From Paracoccus sp. PAMC 22219 (GTDB lineage: Bacteria; Pseudomonadota; Alphaproteobacteria; Rhodobacterales; Rhodobacteraceae), in the NCBI RefSeq assembly GCF_000787695.1, contig NZ_BBPH01000130.1:1-32616 (forward strand): a stretch of DNA of 32,616 nt, in the 5' to 3' direction. Positions 8,407 to 16,940 of the stretch are shown here, in pieces; positions within the stretch are counted from its first letter, which is position 1, and the number at the start of each line of letters is the position of its first letter. Under the pieces are notes generated by a model. That model saw only the letters and a program-made list of their open reading frames with translations, was not told the DNA's origin and did no database searches. The position numbers and the translations under genes were made by a program.

Positions 8407-8879
8407 TCCGTCGCCTCGCGGACCCAGACCTCGAACCGGTCGCTGATCTGCGCGCGGATCGCGTCCGGGTCTTCGCCGAACATTGCGTGGATATACAGGG
8501 TGCTGCGGTCCGCCGACACGTCCAGGCTGAGCGTGCCGGGGGTCAGCGAGATGAAGTTCGCCAGCAGCGTGATCTGCAGGTCCGTGGTCACCGTGATGGG
8601 CACCGCGATCAGCGCGGGCTGGGACGACTGTCCGGGCGTGAACACGTCGCGCACCACCGGAAGCGAGCTGACAATCAGCTCATAGACGAACATCACGATC
8701 AGCCGGGCCCAGTAATACAGACGCCGGAAATAGACGCCGGTTTCGGGAAACAGCGGACGGACCAGCCACATCGCGGCCATGCCGACGACATAGCCCGTCG
8801 TCAGCCCGCCAAGCGTCAGCCCGCCGGTCAGCGCGACCCAGGCAAAGGCCAGCACCATGTTGATGGCGAACAGGTTCAT
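8403..8879 (-). CDS. mnhE: Mrp cation/proton antiporter subunit E
   Basis: Subunit of 158 aa. Two to three membrane helices occupy the first 65 residues or so, with the family segment RRLYYWARLIVMFVYELIVSS, followed by a cytoplasmic alpha/beta domain containing the MnhE signature LLANFISLTPGTLSLDVS and ending in an amphipathic region. The length is typical. The ATG overlaps the mnhD stop by 4 bases and the stop overlaps the mnhF start, so translation is likely coupled through the operon. Confidence 0.92.
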   Translation of the reverse strand: MNLFAINMVLAFAWVALTGGLTLGGLTTGYVVGMAAMWLVRPLFPETGVYFRRLYYWARLIVMFVYELIVSSLPVVRDVFTPGQSSQPALIAVPITVTTDLQITLLANFISLTPGTLSLDVSADRSTLYIHAMFGEDPDAIRAQISDRFEVWVREATE

Positions 8880-10375
8880 GGCTGCACCCCCAGGACGGTC
8901 GTGACATAGTCGGTCGGATCAAGCAGCTGCGTGGCCGCCCGCTCGGCGAAGAGCACGAAGGATTCCGGGAACAGGCCGATGATGCAGGTCAGCGCAGCCA
9001 GCGCGACGATCGGCAGCATCAGCGCCATCCGGTCGCCCATCGGCAGGTCCGACAGGCGCGGCTTGATCCCGTCGGGATGCGCGGGCCAGAAGGCCGATCC
9101 CCAGATCTTGGTCATCGAGAAGATCGTCAGCAGGCCCACCGCCAGCGACACGCCGGCCACGAACCACATCTCCAGGTCCAGGGCCGCCTTGACGACCACG
9201 TATTTCGCCCAGAAGCCCGACAGCGGTGGAAAGCCCGCCAGAGAGAAGGCCGGGATCAGGAACAGGAAGGCCAGCACCGGGGCGTGGGCATAAAGCCCGC
9301 CAAGGCGCGACAGGTCGGTCGACCCGCCGATGCGCTTGGCCACGCCCGCGACGAAGAACAGGTTCGCCTTCACGATGATGTGGTGGACCAGATAGAAGAC
9401 CGCGCCCATCAGGCCAAGCGGCGTGTACAGCGCCAGGCCCAGCACCATGTAGCCGATCTGGCTGATGATGTGGAACGACAGGATACGGCGAAAGTCGTTC
9501 ATCGCCGCCGCGCCCAGAACGCCCGTGACCATCGTCACCACCGCCGCCCACAACAGGATCGTGTGGGTGAAGGCCACGTCGTGGTCAAAGACCAGCGTGA
9601 ACATGCGGATCAGCGCATAGACGCCCACCTTGGTCAGGAGGCCCGCAAAGATCGCCGAAACCGCCACCGGGGGCGTGTGATAGGACGCGGGCAGCCAGAA
9701 GAACAGCGGGAACAGCGCCGCCTTGACGCCAAAGGCCACCATGAAAATCACGGCGATGGTGGTCAGCAGGCCGGTGTTCTCGACCTCGCGGACGGCCAGA
9801 TGCAGGTCGGCCATGTTCAGCGTGCCGGTCAGGCCGTAAAGCAGGCCCGTCCCCGCCAGGAACATGATCGTCGAGACCAGGTTCAGCAGCACGTACTTGA
9901 TGCCGCCATCCAGCTGTTCGCGGCTGGCGCCCAGCACCAGCAGACCAAAGCTGGAGATCAGCATGACCTCGAACCAGACGTACAGGTTGAACAGGTCGCC
10001 CGTGACGAAAGCCCCGCAGACGCCCATCAGCAGCGTCTGCAGCAGGGCGTGGAAGCCCAGCCTTTCCAGACGCTCGGGGATCTCGGACAGGGAATAGATC
10101 ACGGTGGCCAGGCCGGTGATGGCGGTGATGACGACCATCACCGCGCCCAGCAGGTCGGCCACCAGCGTGATGCCGAAGGGCGCCTGCCAGTTCGACATCT
10201 GGGCCGCGACCACGCCCTGCTCCAGCACCTCGGACATCAGGACCACGCTGGCCAGCAGCAGGGCCACCGTGCCCGCGACCGAAATCCAGCGCCCGGCGGG
10301 CGAATTGCGGAACAGGTAGGACAGGACCGCCGTCAGCAGCGGGATCAGGATCGGATAGACCAGAAGCCAGCTCAT
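8876..10375 (-). CDS. mnhD: Mrp cation/proton antiporter subunit D
   Basis: Large membrane subunit of 499 aa, homologous to the proton-pumping NuoL/M/N subunits of complex I, with about 14 hydrophobic helices. Family hallmarks include the LYVWFEVMLISSFGLL segment with the conserved Glu of helix 5, the FGVKAALFPLFFWLP segment with the conserved Lys, and AGLLTKVGVYALIR. The start MSWLLVYPIL is the usual MrpD N-terminus. The ATG overlaps the mnhC stop (ATGA). Its operon context rules out nuoM or nuoN. With subunit A it forms the ion-translocating part of the antiporter. Confidence 0.95.
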   Translation of the reverse strand: MSWLLVYPILIPLLTAVLSYLFRNSPAGRWISVAGTVALLLASVVLMSEVLEQGVVAAQMSNWQAPFGITLVADLLGAVMVVITAITGLATVIYSLSEIPERLERLGFHALLQTLLMGVCGAFVTGDLFNLYVWFEVMLISSFGLLVLGASREQLDGGIKYVLLNLVSTIMFLAGTGLLYGLTGTLNMADLHLAVREVENTGLLTTIAVIFMVAFGVKAALFPLFFWLPASYHTPPVAVSAIFAGLLTKVGVYALIRMFTLVFDHDVAFTHTILLWAAVVTMVTGVLGAAAMNDFRRILSFHIISQIGYMVLGLALYTPLGLMGAVFYLVHHIIVKANLFFVAGVAKRIGGSTDLSRLGGLYAHAPVLAFLFLIPAFSLAGFPPLSGFWAKYVVVKAALDLEMWFVAGVSLAVGLLTIFSMTKIWGSAFWPAHPDGIKPRLSDLPMGDRMALMLPIVALAALTCIIGLFPESFVLFAERAATQLLDPTDYVTTVLGVQP

Positions 10376-10746
10376 TTCCCGGCCTCCTTGCCCGCATCGA
10401 CGGGTTCGGCCACGCGCATCTCGTCGCTGTTGACGGTGCCGAGGGTCATGAAGGTCCGATAGACCAGCGCCAGGGTAAAGGCCAACAGGCCGAAGCCGAT
10501 CACGATCGCGGTCAGCACCAGCGCCTGCGGCAGCGCGTTGGCGACCACGCCCGTCGGGGCGTATTCGCCCGCGTCGATCAGCGGCGGCGCGCCGGGGGTC
10601 AGGCGACCGCTGGCAAAGATCATCAGGTTGACGGCGTTCGACAGCAGCGCCAACCCGAACAGAAAGCGCAGGATATTGCGGTCCAGCATCAGATAGACGG
10701 AGGCGGCGACAAGGACGCCCACGGACAAGGCAAGCAGCAGTTCCAA
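10372..10746 (-). CDS. mnhC: Mrp cation/proton antiporter subunit C
   Basis: NuoK-like membrane subunit of 124 aa with three helices. The motif RNILRFLFGLALLSNAVNLM and the following loop with DPLPQALVLTAIVIG-like sequence (here ANALPQALVLTAIVIGFG) are characteristic of MrpC. The TTG at 10746 is chosen because AGGAG lies 7 bases upstream and the start falls one base after the mnhB stop; the frame runs on to 10770 inside mnhB, without support. The stop overlaps mnhD. Confidence 0.92.
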   Translation of the reverse strand: MELLLALSVGVLVAASVYLMLDRNILRFLFGLALLSNAVNLMIFASGRLTPGAPPLIDAGEYAPTGVVANALPQALVLTAIVIGFGLLAFTLALVYRTFMTLGTVNSDEMRVAEPVDAGKEAGK

Positions 10747-10747
10747 A

Positions 10748-11164
10748 TCAGATCTCCTGTTCCAAGGCAAAGACCAGGGTCAGGATTCCGCCGAAGACGG
10801 CCATGTAGACTCCGATATCGAAAACCAGGACGGTGGACAGCGGCACATAGCTGTCGCCGTCGCGAAACAGGAACAGCCACTGTCCGGTGAAGAAGGGATC
10901 GCCCGCGAAACCTGCGCCGATGCCGCCAAGGGCCGCGACGCCCAGACCCGCCATCGCCAGGTTCGACGGATCGACCCGCAGCGCGGCCTGCGCCTCGTCG
11001 ACCGATGTGGCGATGGTGTACAGGATGAACGCCGTCGCCCCGATCAGCCCGCCGATGAAGCCGCCGCCGGGCAAGTTGTGCCCGCGCAGCAGCGCATAGA
11101 CGGAAAACATCAGCAGCAGGGCCGCCAGCAGGCGCGTGGTGGTGGTCAGGATCAGCGACTGCAT
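10748..11164 (-). CDS. mnhB: Mrp cation/proton antiporter subunit B
   Basis: Membrane subunit of 138 aa with four helices and the MnhB signature RGHNLPGGGFIGGLIGA near residues 27-43. Here subunit B is a separate protein; in some rhizobial Pha systems A and B are fused. The ATG at 11164 follows the mnhA stop by one base (TGA-G-ATG); the longer frame to 11311 is an overlap with mnhA. Part of the A-to-G operon. Confidence 0.93.
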   Translation of the reverse strand: MQSLILTTTTRLLAALLLMFSVYALLRGHNLPGGGFIGGLIGATAFILYTIATSVDEAQAALRVDPSNLAMAGLGVAALGGIGAGFAGDPFFTGQWLFLFRDGDSYVPLSTVLVFDIGVYMAVFGGILTLVFALEQEI

Positions 11165-11165
11165 C

Positions 11166-13451
11166 TCAGCTCTCCTCCTCGGGCTTGCGGCGGGGGGCAC
11201 CGCGCAGCAGCGCGAACGCGGCGATGGCGGCGATGGCCACGACGACGATCTCTCCGAACGTATCCATCGCGCGGAAGTCGACCAGGATGACGTTGACGAT
11301 GTTGCGGCCATGCGCCTCGGGATAGGACGTGACCTCGAAGAACGTGGTCAGGCGACGGTCGAAATCGGTCGCCATCACCGACATCAGCAGAAAGGTCGTG
11401 ACCAGGCCCGTGCCGCCCGCGATGACCGCGTGACCCGTCCGGAAGCGCGTCTTGGACCGGCGCGGCAGATAGGGCAGGCGCAGCATGACGATGCTGACCA
11501 GCACGACGACCAGCACCTCGACCAGCAGCTGGGTGATGGCCACGTCGGGGGCGCTGAACATGATGAAGATCAGCGACACACCGATGCCCGCCGCACCCAT
11601 GCCGGCAATGGCCGTCATGCGGCTGTGCGTCCAGACGGTCAGGATCGCACCCGCCACGATCAGGCCCAGCACGGTCCACTGGACCGGATGAACCCCGTCC
11701 GCGGACAGTCCCGGCACGCCCTGGAACGCGCCTTTCAGCAGATAGGTGCCGCCGACCATCACCACGAAGGTCGCGAACATCACCGCCATGTAGCGTTGCA
11801 GGCTTCCGTTCTGGATCAGGCGGGTCTGCCACGCGGCAAAGGCCTTGAACCCGTCCAGCAGCCGGTCCCAGCCCGCGTCGAAATCGATCGGGCTGCGGGC
11901 CTCGAACGCGGCCAGGCGGTCGCGGATGGACTGGTGGCGGCGATAGACCAGCCAGCCCGCCAGGAAGGTCAGCAGCGACAGGATCAGCGCCATGTTGATG
12001 CCGCCCCACAGGTACAGCTCGACCGGCAGGACCTGACCGAAGACGGCATGCGTCGCGGGGCCGACCAGATAGTATCCCAGCACCCCCGGCACCAGACCGA
12101 AGATCAGCGACAGCGCGCCAAGGACCAGCGGGCCCGCCAGCATCGGCCACGGCCCCTCATGGGGTGCCTTGGGGGTCGGGCGCAGGTCGCCGCGGAACGG
12201 CTTGAGCGCGACGATGCCGCCGACCGCGAACATCATGACCGACGCGGCAAAGGCCATCATCGTGACCCAGAACGCGCCGAAGCCCTCAAGGCCCAAGCCG
12301 GCCTTGTACATGAATTCCTTGCCGATGAAGCCGACCATGGGCGGGATGCCCGCCATGCTGATCGCGGCCAGCGCGGCGGCCAGACCCGTCAGCGGCATGA
12401 CCTTGGACAGGCCGCCCAGCACCGCCGCCTCGCGGGTGCCGGTGGCATGGTCCACGATGCCGATCATCAGGAACAGCGCCGCCTTGTAGAGCGAGTGCAC
12501 CACCAGGAACAGCATTGCGGCCATGATCGCGTAATGGGTGCCCGCGCCGATGAACATGGTCAGCGTGCCAAGCGCCATCAGCGTGGTATAGGCCAGCACC
12601 TGCTTGATGTCGGTCTGGCGCATCGCCATGACCGAGGCGAAGACCGCCGTCACGCCGCCGAACAGCGTCAGGATCCAGAACCACGCATCCGTGCCGCCCA
12701 GGGCGGGGTTCATGCGCGCCATCAGGAAGATGCCCGCCTTGACCATCGTCGCGCTGTGCAGATAGGCCGACACAGGCGTCGGCGCGGCCATCGCGTTGGG
12801 CAGCCAGAAATGGAACGGCACCTGTGCCGATTTCGTGAACGCGCCTGCCAGGAACAGCAGCAGGATCGCCAGATACCAGGGATGCGCGCGGATCATGTCG
12901 CCCATCGTCAGGATCTGCGACAACTCGAACGTGCCTGCGACCGTGCCCAGCACGATCAGCCCCGCCAGCAGGATCAGCCCGCCCGTCCCCGTCACCAGCA
13001 GCGCCTGAAGCGCCGAACGGCGGGCGTTTGCGTTGTCGGCGTTGAACCCGATCAGCAGGTATGACGCGATGGTCGTGATTTCCCAGAACACGAACAGCAT
13101 GATCAGGTTGTCAGCCAGCACCAGGCCCAGCATGCCGATCATGAACATCAGCAGATAGCTGACGAACCGCGGATAGTCCGGGTGATTGCCCAGATAGCGC
13201 GCCGAATACAGCGTGACCGCCGCGCCGATCCCGGTGATCAGCAGGACGAAGGTCATGGACAGCCCGTCCAGCAGCACCGACAGGTTGACCCCAAGCGAGG
13301 GCACCCATTCGATGCCATGAACCTGCGGTCCTTGCGCGATTTCGGGCAGCAGTCCCAGGAAATACAGGAACAGGATCGTCGGGAACGCGATCGAGATCCA
13401 GCCCGCAGGCCCTCCCATGACGCGGTCCACCGATGGATAGTCGTCAGCCAT
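11166..13451 (-). CDS. mnhA: Mrp cation/proton antiporter subunit A
   Basis: Largest subunit, 761 aa. The N-terminal two thirds is a NuoL-like antiporter module: the segments DNLIMLFVFWEITTIASYLLIG with the helix-5 Glu, FHFWLPNAMAAPTPVSAYLHSATMVKAG with the conserved His/Lys pair, and FIGKEFMYKAGL. The C-terminal part, from about residue 560, holds the extra helices and the MrpA-specific domain (AITQLLVEVLVVVLV and the final ALLRGAPRRKPEEES). The ATG at 13451 is chosen because AAGGG lies about 8 bases upstream; an ATG at 13478 in the same frame has no ribosome-binding site. It is the first gene of the operon; its promoter must lie in the 400-base gap shared with bioY. Confidence 0.95.
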   Translation of the reverse strand: MADDYPSVDRVMGGPAGWISIAFPTILFLYFLGLLPEIAQGPQVHGIEWVPSLGVNLSVLLDGLSMTFVLLITGIGAAVTLYSARYLGNHPDYPRFVSYLLMFMIGMLGLVLADNLIMLFVFWEITTIASYLLIGFNADNANARRSALQALLVTGTGGLILLAGLIVLGTVAGTFELSQILTMGDMIRAHPWYLAILLLFLAGAFTKSAQVPFHFWLPNAMAAPTPVSAYLHSATMVKAGIFLMARMNPALGGTDAWFWILTLFGGVTAVFASVMAMRQTDIKQVLAYTTLMALGTLTMFIGAGTHYAIMAAMLFLVVHSLYKAALFLMIGIVDHATGTREAAVLGGLSKVMPLTGLAAALAAISMAGIPPMVGFIGKEFMYKAGLGLEGFGAFWVTMMAFAASVMMFAVGGIVALKPFRGDLRPTPKAPHEGPWPMLAGPLVLGALSLIFGLVPGVLGYYLVGPATHAVFGQVLPVELYLWGGINMALILSLLTFLAGWLVYRRHQSIRDRLAAFEARSPIDFDAGWDRLLDGFKAFAAWQTRLIQNGSLQRYMAVMFATFVVMVGGTYLLKGAFQGVPGLSADGVHPVQWTVLGLIVAGAILTVWTHSRMTAIAGMGAAGIGVSLIFIMFSAPDVAITQLLVEVLVVVLVSIVMLRLPYLPRRSKTRFRTGHAVIAGGTGLVTTFLLMSVMATDFDRRLTTFFEVTSYPEAHGRNIVNVILVDFRAMDTFGEIVVVAIAAIAAFALLRGAPRRKPEEES

Positions 13452-13854
13452 GTCTCGAACCCTTGTCGCGGCATGCAATTGGCGGATGGCTTAGCACCCT
13501 TGGTCGCCGGAAAACAGACGCTTGAGGCAGCTAAATCGGCGGTCGCGACCGAAAATTGCGCGTAGCTTGCCAGTGGCCGTCCTTGCGTGCGCGCGCGCCC
13601 AGTAAAGAGGTATCCCCTTTTTCACCGCATCCGGACGGCCGCCCCGGCGCCGCCCGAACCGCGACATTTTAACGCAGCACGCAAGGCGTGGAAAAGGCCG
13701 CGTTGACAGGGTGTTGCGCGCAGGGATCTGCAACCCTGACCGGACCTGCCACGTGAAGGCTTGTGCGCGCACCCCCGATTGGGGTCTGATGCGCGGCAAC
13801 CGGGGCGCAGGACACCGCCCTCGATTCGCGACACTTCGATGAAAGGGACATCCC
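13452..13854. other. Divergent intergenic region between mnhA and bioY
   Basis: About 400 bases without a credible gene; the open frames here lack coding character and ribosome-binding sites. It should contain the promoters of the Mrp operon and of bioY. Visible items are a perfect 12-bp palindrome CGGTCGCGACCG at 13540-13551 on the mnhA side, a consensus -35 TTGACA at 13703-13708 on the bioY side with no good -10 at the usual spacing, and a two-tier hairpin at 13766-13795. No biotin-repressor (BioR-type) site was recognised. Confidence 0.6.
13766..13795 (+). promoter_or_regulatory. Hairpin in the bioY leader
   Basis: CGCGCA (13766-13771) pairs with TGCGCG (13790-13795), and inside it CCCC (13772-13775) pairs with GGGG (13781-13784) around a short loop, with a bulge on the 3' side. 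It lies 60 bases before the bioY start in the probable 5' leader. It matches no riboswitch class I know; it may be a chance GC-rich fold. Confidence 0.25.
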
Positions 13855-14397
13855 ATGCTGCTAGCCCGCGACCGCATTGCCGGACAAAGCCTTGCTGCCA
13901 AGGTCGGACTGACCCTGGCCGCCGCCGCGCTGATCGCGCTTGGCGCCAAGGTGCAGGTGCCGTTCTGGCCGGTGCCGATGACGCTGCAGACGCTGGCGGT
14001 GCTGGTCATCGCCGCGGGGTTGGGGCCGCGCCTTGGCCTGGCCGCGATGGGCGCCTATATGGCGGCGGGTCTGGCCGGGCTGCCGGTCTTTGCCGGGTCG
14101 CCCGAACGCGGTCTGGGGCTGGCCTATCTGGCCGGGCCGACAACCGGGTTTCTGATCGGCATGGCGCTGTCCATGGTCGTGACCGGCGCGCTGGCGCAGG
14201 GCCGCGGCTTGGGCATGCGCGCGGTCGCGATGCTGGCCGGAACCGTGGCGATCTATGTTCCCGGCCTGATCTGGCTGTCGGCCTTCGTGCCGGGCGACCA
14301 GCTGCTGGCCGTGGGCGTCGCGCCCTTTATCCTGGGCGACATGGTCAAGATCGCCTTGGGCGCGCTGGCCCTGCAGGCGGTCACCCGCCGCGGTTGA
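13855..14397 (+). CDS. bioY: Biotin transporter BioY (ECF S component)
   Basis: Integral membrane protein of 180 aa with about six hydrophobic segments, the substrate-binding S component for biotin. The family signatures are present: VQVPFWPVPMTLQTLAVL, GAYMAAGLAGLPVFAG, GLAYLAGPTTGFLIGM, and the C-terminal FILGDMVKIALGAL. No bioM or bioN genes for the ATPase and T component are adjacent, as is common for alphaproteobacterial BioY, which may act alone or with shared ECF modules. The ATG is preceded by AAAGGGA 6 bases upstream. A strong terminator follows, so bioY appears to be a single-gene unit. Confidence 0.92.
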   Translation: MLLARDRIAGQSLAAKVGLTLAAAALIALGAKVQVPFWPVPMTLQTLAVLVIAAGLGPRLGLAAMGAYMAAGLAGLPVFAGSPERGLGLAYLAGPTTGFLIGMALSMVVTGALAQGRGLGMRAVAMLAGTVAIYVPGLIWLSAFVPGDQLLAVGVAPFILGDMVKIALGALALQAVTRRG

Positions 14398-14419
14398 ACC
14401 ACGACATCGGACGACCATG

Positions 14420-14445
14420 ACGGGGCCCCTTTGCGGGCCCCGTTT
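14420..14445 (+). terminator. Rho-independent terminator after bioY
   Basis: A perfect 9-bp stem ACGGGGCCC / GGGCCCCGT with a 6-base loop, ending in TTT and starting 23 bases after the bioY stop. The U-tract is short. Confidence 0.7.
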
Positions 14446-14537
14446 CGCATGGTGACCCCGCGTCCGCCCCGTCATCGGGGCTTTCCCCCTGCCCCGCGGC
14501 GCCCAGACTGCGCCCAAGCCAGCAGGAGGAGCAGCGC

Positions 14538-14981
14538 TTGACCCCGACCCTCACCCCCCGGACCATCGCCCGCATCGAGGACAGCTTTCGCGCGCAGGGC
14601 CTGATGCGCCATCTGGGCGCCGAGATCGCCGCCATCCGCCCCGCCGAAGTCACGCTGCGCCTGCCCTTTCGCGCGGAACTGACCCAGCAGATGGGCTATT
14701 TCCACGCCGGTGCGACATCGGCACTGGCCGACACGGCGGGCGGCTATGCGGCGCTGACGCTGTTTCCCGAGGGTGACGACGTGCTGACCACCGAATTCAA
14801 GCTGCACCTGCTGAACCCCGCGGCGGGTGACTGGCTGGAGGCCACGGGCCGCGTCGTCAAGGCGGGGCGCACGCTGACCGTCTGTCAACTGGACGTGCAT
14901 GCCGTCGACGGCGCCGCGCGGGCCCATGTGGCGACCGGGCTGCAGACGCTGATCTGCGTGCGGGGCCGCGCCCCCTCGTGA
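14538..14981 (+). CDS. PaaI-family hotdog-fold thioesterase
   Basis: Protein of 147 aa with a single hotdog domain of the PaaI / YdiI type. The core segment GYFHAGATSALADTAGGYAAL near residues 53-73 corresponds to the family's H-G-G-x-x-x-x-L-A-D-T motif. The TTEFKLHLLNPAAGDWLEATGRVVKAGRTLTVCQ strands follow. Members hydrolyse acyl-CoA thioesters as dimers or tetramers; the substrate here is unknown. The TTG start at 14538 has AGGAGGA seven bases upstream, an excellent site, and no better start is available. It precedes gnd by 54 bases and may be co-transcribed with it, but the functional link is not evident. Confidence 0.85.
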   Translation: MTPTLTPRTIARIEDSFRAQGLMRHLGAEIAAIRPAEVTLRLPFRAELTQQMGYFHAGATSALADTAGGYAALTLFPEGDDVLTTEFKLHLLNPAAGDWLEATGRVVKAGRTLTVCQLDVHAVDGAARAHVATGLQTLICVRGRAPS

Positions 14982-15035
14982 CAGCGGCGGGCTGTTAGCG
15001 TAAACCGCGACCAAATTTTCCGCAGGAGGACGGCG

Positions 15036-16436
15036 ATGGCGCAGGCAGAAATCGGGCTGATCGGGCTGGGAACGATGGGGGCCGCGCTGGCCATGAACAT
15101 CGCCGAAAAGGGCTTTCCCATCGCCGTCTGGAACCGCACGACCCAGGTGACGCACCGCTTTGCGGACCAGGCCGGCGATCTGGCGCCCCGCGTGATCCCC
15201 ACCGATTCCCTGCAGGCACTGGTGGCGGCCATCACGCCGCCGCGCGCGATCATCCTGATGGTCCCGGCGGGTCAGGCGGTCGACGACCAGCTGCAGGCGC
15301 TGGCCCCGCTACTGGATGCGGACGACCTGGTGATCGACGCGGGCAATGCCGACTTTCACGACACCAACCGCCGCGCCGCGGCAGGCCTGCCCTTCCGGTT
15401 CCTGGGCATGGGCGTGTCCGGCGGGGAAGAAGGGGCACGCCACGGCCCCGCGATCATGGGCGGCGGCGATGCCGCGGACTGGGACCGCGTGGCCCCCGTG
15501 ATGACCGCCATTTCCGCCAAGGCCGACGACGGCACCCCCTGCGCCGCGCGCATGGGCGACGCGGGCGCGGGCCATTTCGTCAAGATGGTCCATAACGGCA
15601 TCGAATATGCCGACATGCAGATGATCGCCGAGGCCTATGGCCTGATGCGCGACGGCCTGGGCCTTGAGGCTGCTGCCATCTCGGACATCTTCGCGGACTG
15701 GAACCGCGGCACGCTGGCCAGCTATCTGATCGAGATTTCGGCCAAGGTCACCGCGGCGCGCGACCCGCATACGGGTGCGGCGATGCCCGACGTGATCCTG
15801 GACCGCGCGGGCCAGAAGGGCACCGGCCGCTGGACCGCCATCGAGGCGCAGCACCTGTCCGCCCCCATCCCCGTGATCGAGGCCGCCGTGATGGCCCGCA
15901 ACGTCAGCTCCCGGCTGGAGGAGCGGCAGGCGGGTCAGGCGCGGTTCGGCGCGGCCCCCGGCGCCGTCGATCTGACGGCAGACGATCTGGAACAGGCGCT
16001 GATCGCGGGCAAGATCCTGTGCTATGCCCAGGGCTTCACGATGATCGCGGGCGCGTCCGATCGGTTCGGCTGGACGCTGGACCTGCCGGAGATCGCGCGC
16101 GTCTGGCGGGCGGGCTGCATCATCCGGTCGGCGATGCTGAACGACATGGCGGACGCGCTGGCCGACGATCCGGCGCGCAACCTGATCCTGGCGCCGTTCT
16201 TTGCCGACCTGATCGAGGGCGCCCTGCCCGGCCTGCGCCGCGTCGTGTCGCACGGCATCGGTGCGGGCCATGCGCTGCCGGCGCTGGCATCGGGGCTGAT
16301 GTGGTTCGACATGATGCGGACTGCGCGCGGCACCGCGAACATGATCCAGGCGCAGCGCGACTTTTTCGGTGCGCACGGGTTCGAGCGCCTGGACGGGATC
16401 GACGACACGCACGGCCCCTGGGGCAAGGCGGTCTGA
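15036..16436 (+). CDS. gnd: 6-phosphogluconate dehydrogenase, decarboxylating
   Basis: Full-length 466-aa enzyme that converts 6-phosphogluconate to ribulose 5-phosphate with CO2 release and NADP+ reduction. The dinucleotide-binding GLGTMG is at residues 10-15, the signature MGVSGGEEGARHGPAIMGG is near residue 128, and the catalytic lysine sits in GHFVKMVHNGIEYADM (Lys183, the position known from the family). The C-terminal all-helical domain contains DRAGQKGTGRW and ends in the NMIQAQRDFFGAHGFER substrate-binding segment. AGGAGG precedes the ATG closely. Its stop TGA and the stop of the convergent MarR gene form one TGATCA palindrome with no intergenic base. With rpiA it feeds the pentose phosphate pathway. 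Confidence 0.95.
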   Translation: MAQAEIGLIGLGTMGAALAMNIAEKGFPIAVWNRTTQVTHRFADQAGDLAPRVIPTDSLQALVAAITPPRAIILMVPAGQAVDDQLQALAPLLDADDLVIDAGNADFHDTNRRAAAGLPFRFLGMGVSGGEEGARHGPAIMGGGDAADWDRVAPVMTAISAKADDGTPCAARMGDAGAGHFVKMVHNGIEYADMQMIAEAYGLMRDGLGLEAAAISDIFADWNRGTLASYLIEISAKVTAARDPHTGAAMPDVILDRAGQKGTGRWTAIEAQHLSAPIPVIEAAVMARNVSSRLEERQAGQARFGAAPGAVDLTADDLEQALIAGKILCYAQGFTMIAGASDRFGWTLDLPEIARVWRAGCIIRSAMLNDMADALADDPARNLILAPFFADLIEGALPGLRRVVSHGIGAGHALPALASGLMWFDMMRTARGTANMIQAQRDFFGAHGFERLDGIDDTHGPWGKAV

Positions 16437-16940
16437 TCAGCCGCGCGGGCGGCTGATATCCCCCAGGGTCAGCAGCGGCGATGCATCGATGCCCTGCGCA
16501 TTCAGCATCGCCGCCACCCGCTCCAGCGAGGCGACAAGCATCGCCTGCTCCCAATCCTGCAGCGCCTGAAACCCGGTCACGAAATGCTGCTGCAGGGCGT
16601 CTGGCGCGTTGCGCAGGGCCTCCAGCCCGGCATCGGTCAGGATCACGTGCAGCTGCCTGCGGTCGGTGCTGGACCTCTGGCGCTGTGTCAGGCCCAGCTT
16701 GTCCAGCTGATCGACCAGCGCCGTCACGGTCGCCTGGCTGACACCCATCTGGGTCGACAGCTGCGTGGGCATGGCGGACCGCGTCTCGGTCCCGGCCAGG
16801 ATCTGCAGGACCCGCAGCTTGGCCGGGGTCAACTTGGCGGCCTGGGCAAGGTCGCGTTCGTAATGTTCGGTGGCGCGCAGGATCCGCCGCAGCGCGATCA
16901 GCGCGGCGTCGGTACGCGGGATGGCGGGCGGCTGGCTCAT
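16437..16940 (-). CDS. MarR-family regulator, probable EctR-like
   Basis: Transcription factor of 167 aa with a MarR winged-helix core: the recognition-helix segment MPTQLSTQMGVSQATVTALVDQLDKLGL at about residues 60-87 and the wing QRSSTDRRQLHVILTDAG. The start at 16940 has GAGG upstream. It is divergent from ectA, with a 216-base shared region, the arrangement seen for EctR/EctR1-type repressors of ectoine genes in several halophilic bacteria. Assignment to that group is by position and family, not by a verified match, so control of ectABC is inference. It converges on gnd, with which it is unlikely to be related. Confidence 0.82.
   Translation of the reverse strand: MSQPPAIPRTDAALIALRRILRATEHYERDLAQAAKLTPAKLRVLQILAGTETRSAMPTQLSTQMGVSQATVTALVDQLDKLGLTQRQRSSTDRRQLHVILTDAGLEALRNAPDALQQHFVTGFQALQDWEQAMLVASLERVAAMLNAQGIDASPLLTLGDISRPRG

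Noticed and set aside
8876..10375. mnhD (and mnhA) as complex I subunits nuoM/nuoL
   Set aside because: They are homologous to these, but the presence of Mrp subunits B, C, E, F and G in the same operon and the absence of nuo genes identify the Mrp antiporter.
9077..10462. Plus-strand open frame (461 codons) opposite mnhD
   Set aside because: Same shadow effect; the composition (mostly Gln, Arg, His, Asp) is not that of a real protein.
11136..13064. Long plus-strand open frame (642 codons) opposite mnhA and mnhB
   Set aside because: It is antisense to two clearly homologous membrane proteins, is full of His, Arg and Gln from GC-rich codon shadowing, and has no recognisable domain.
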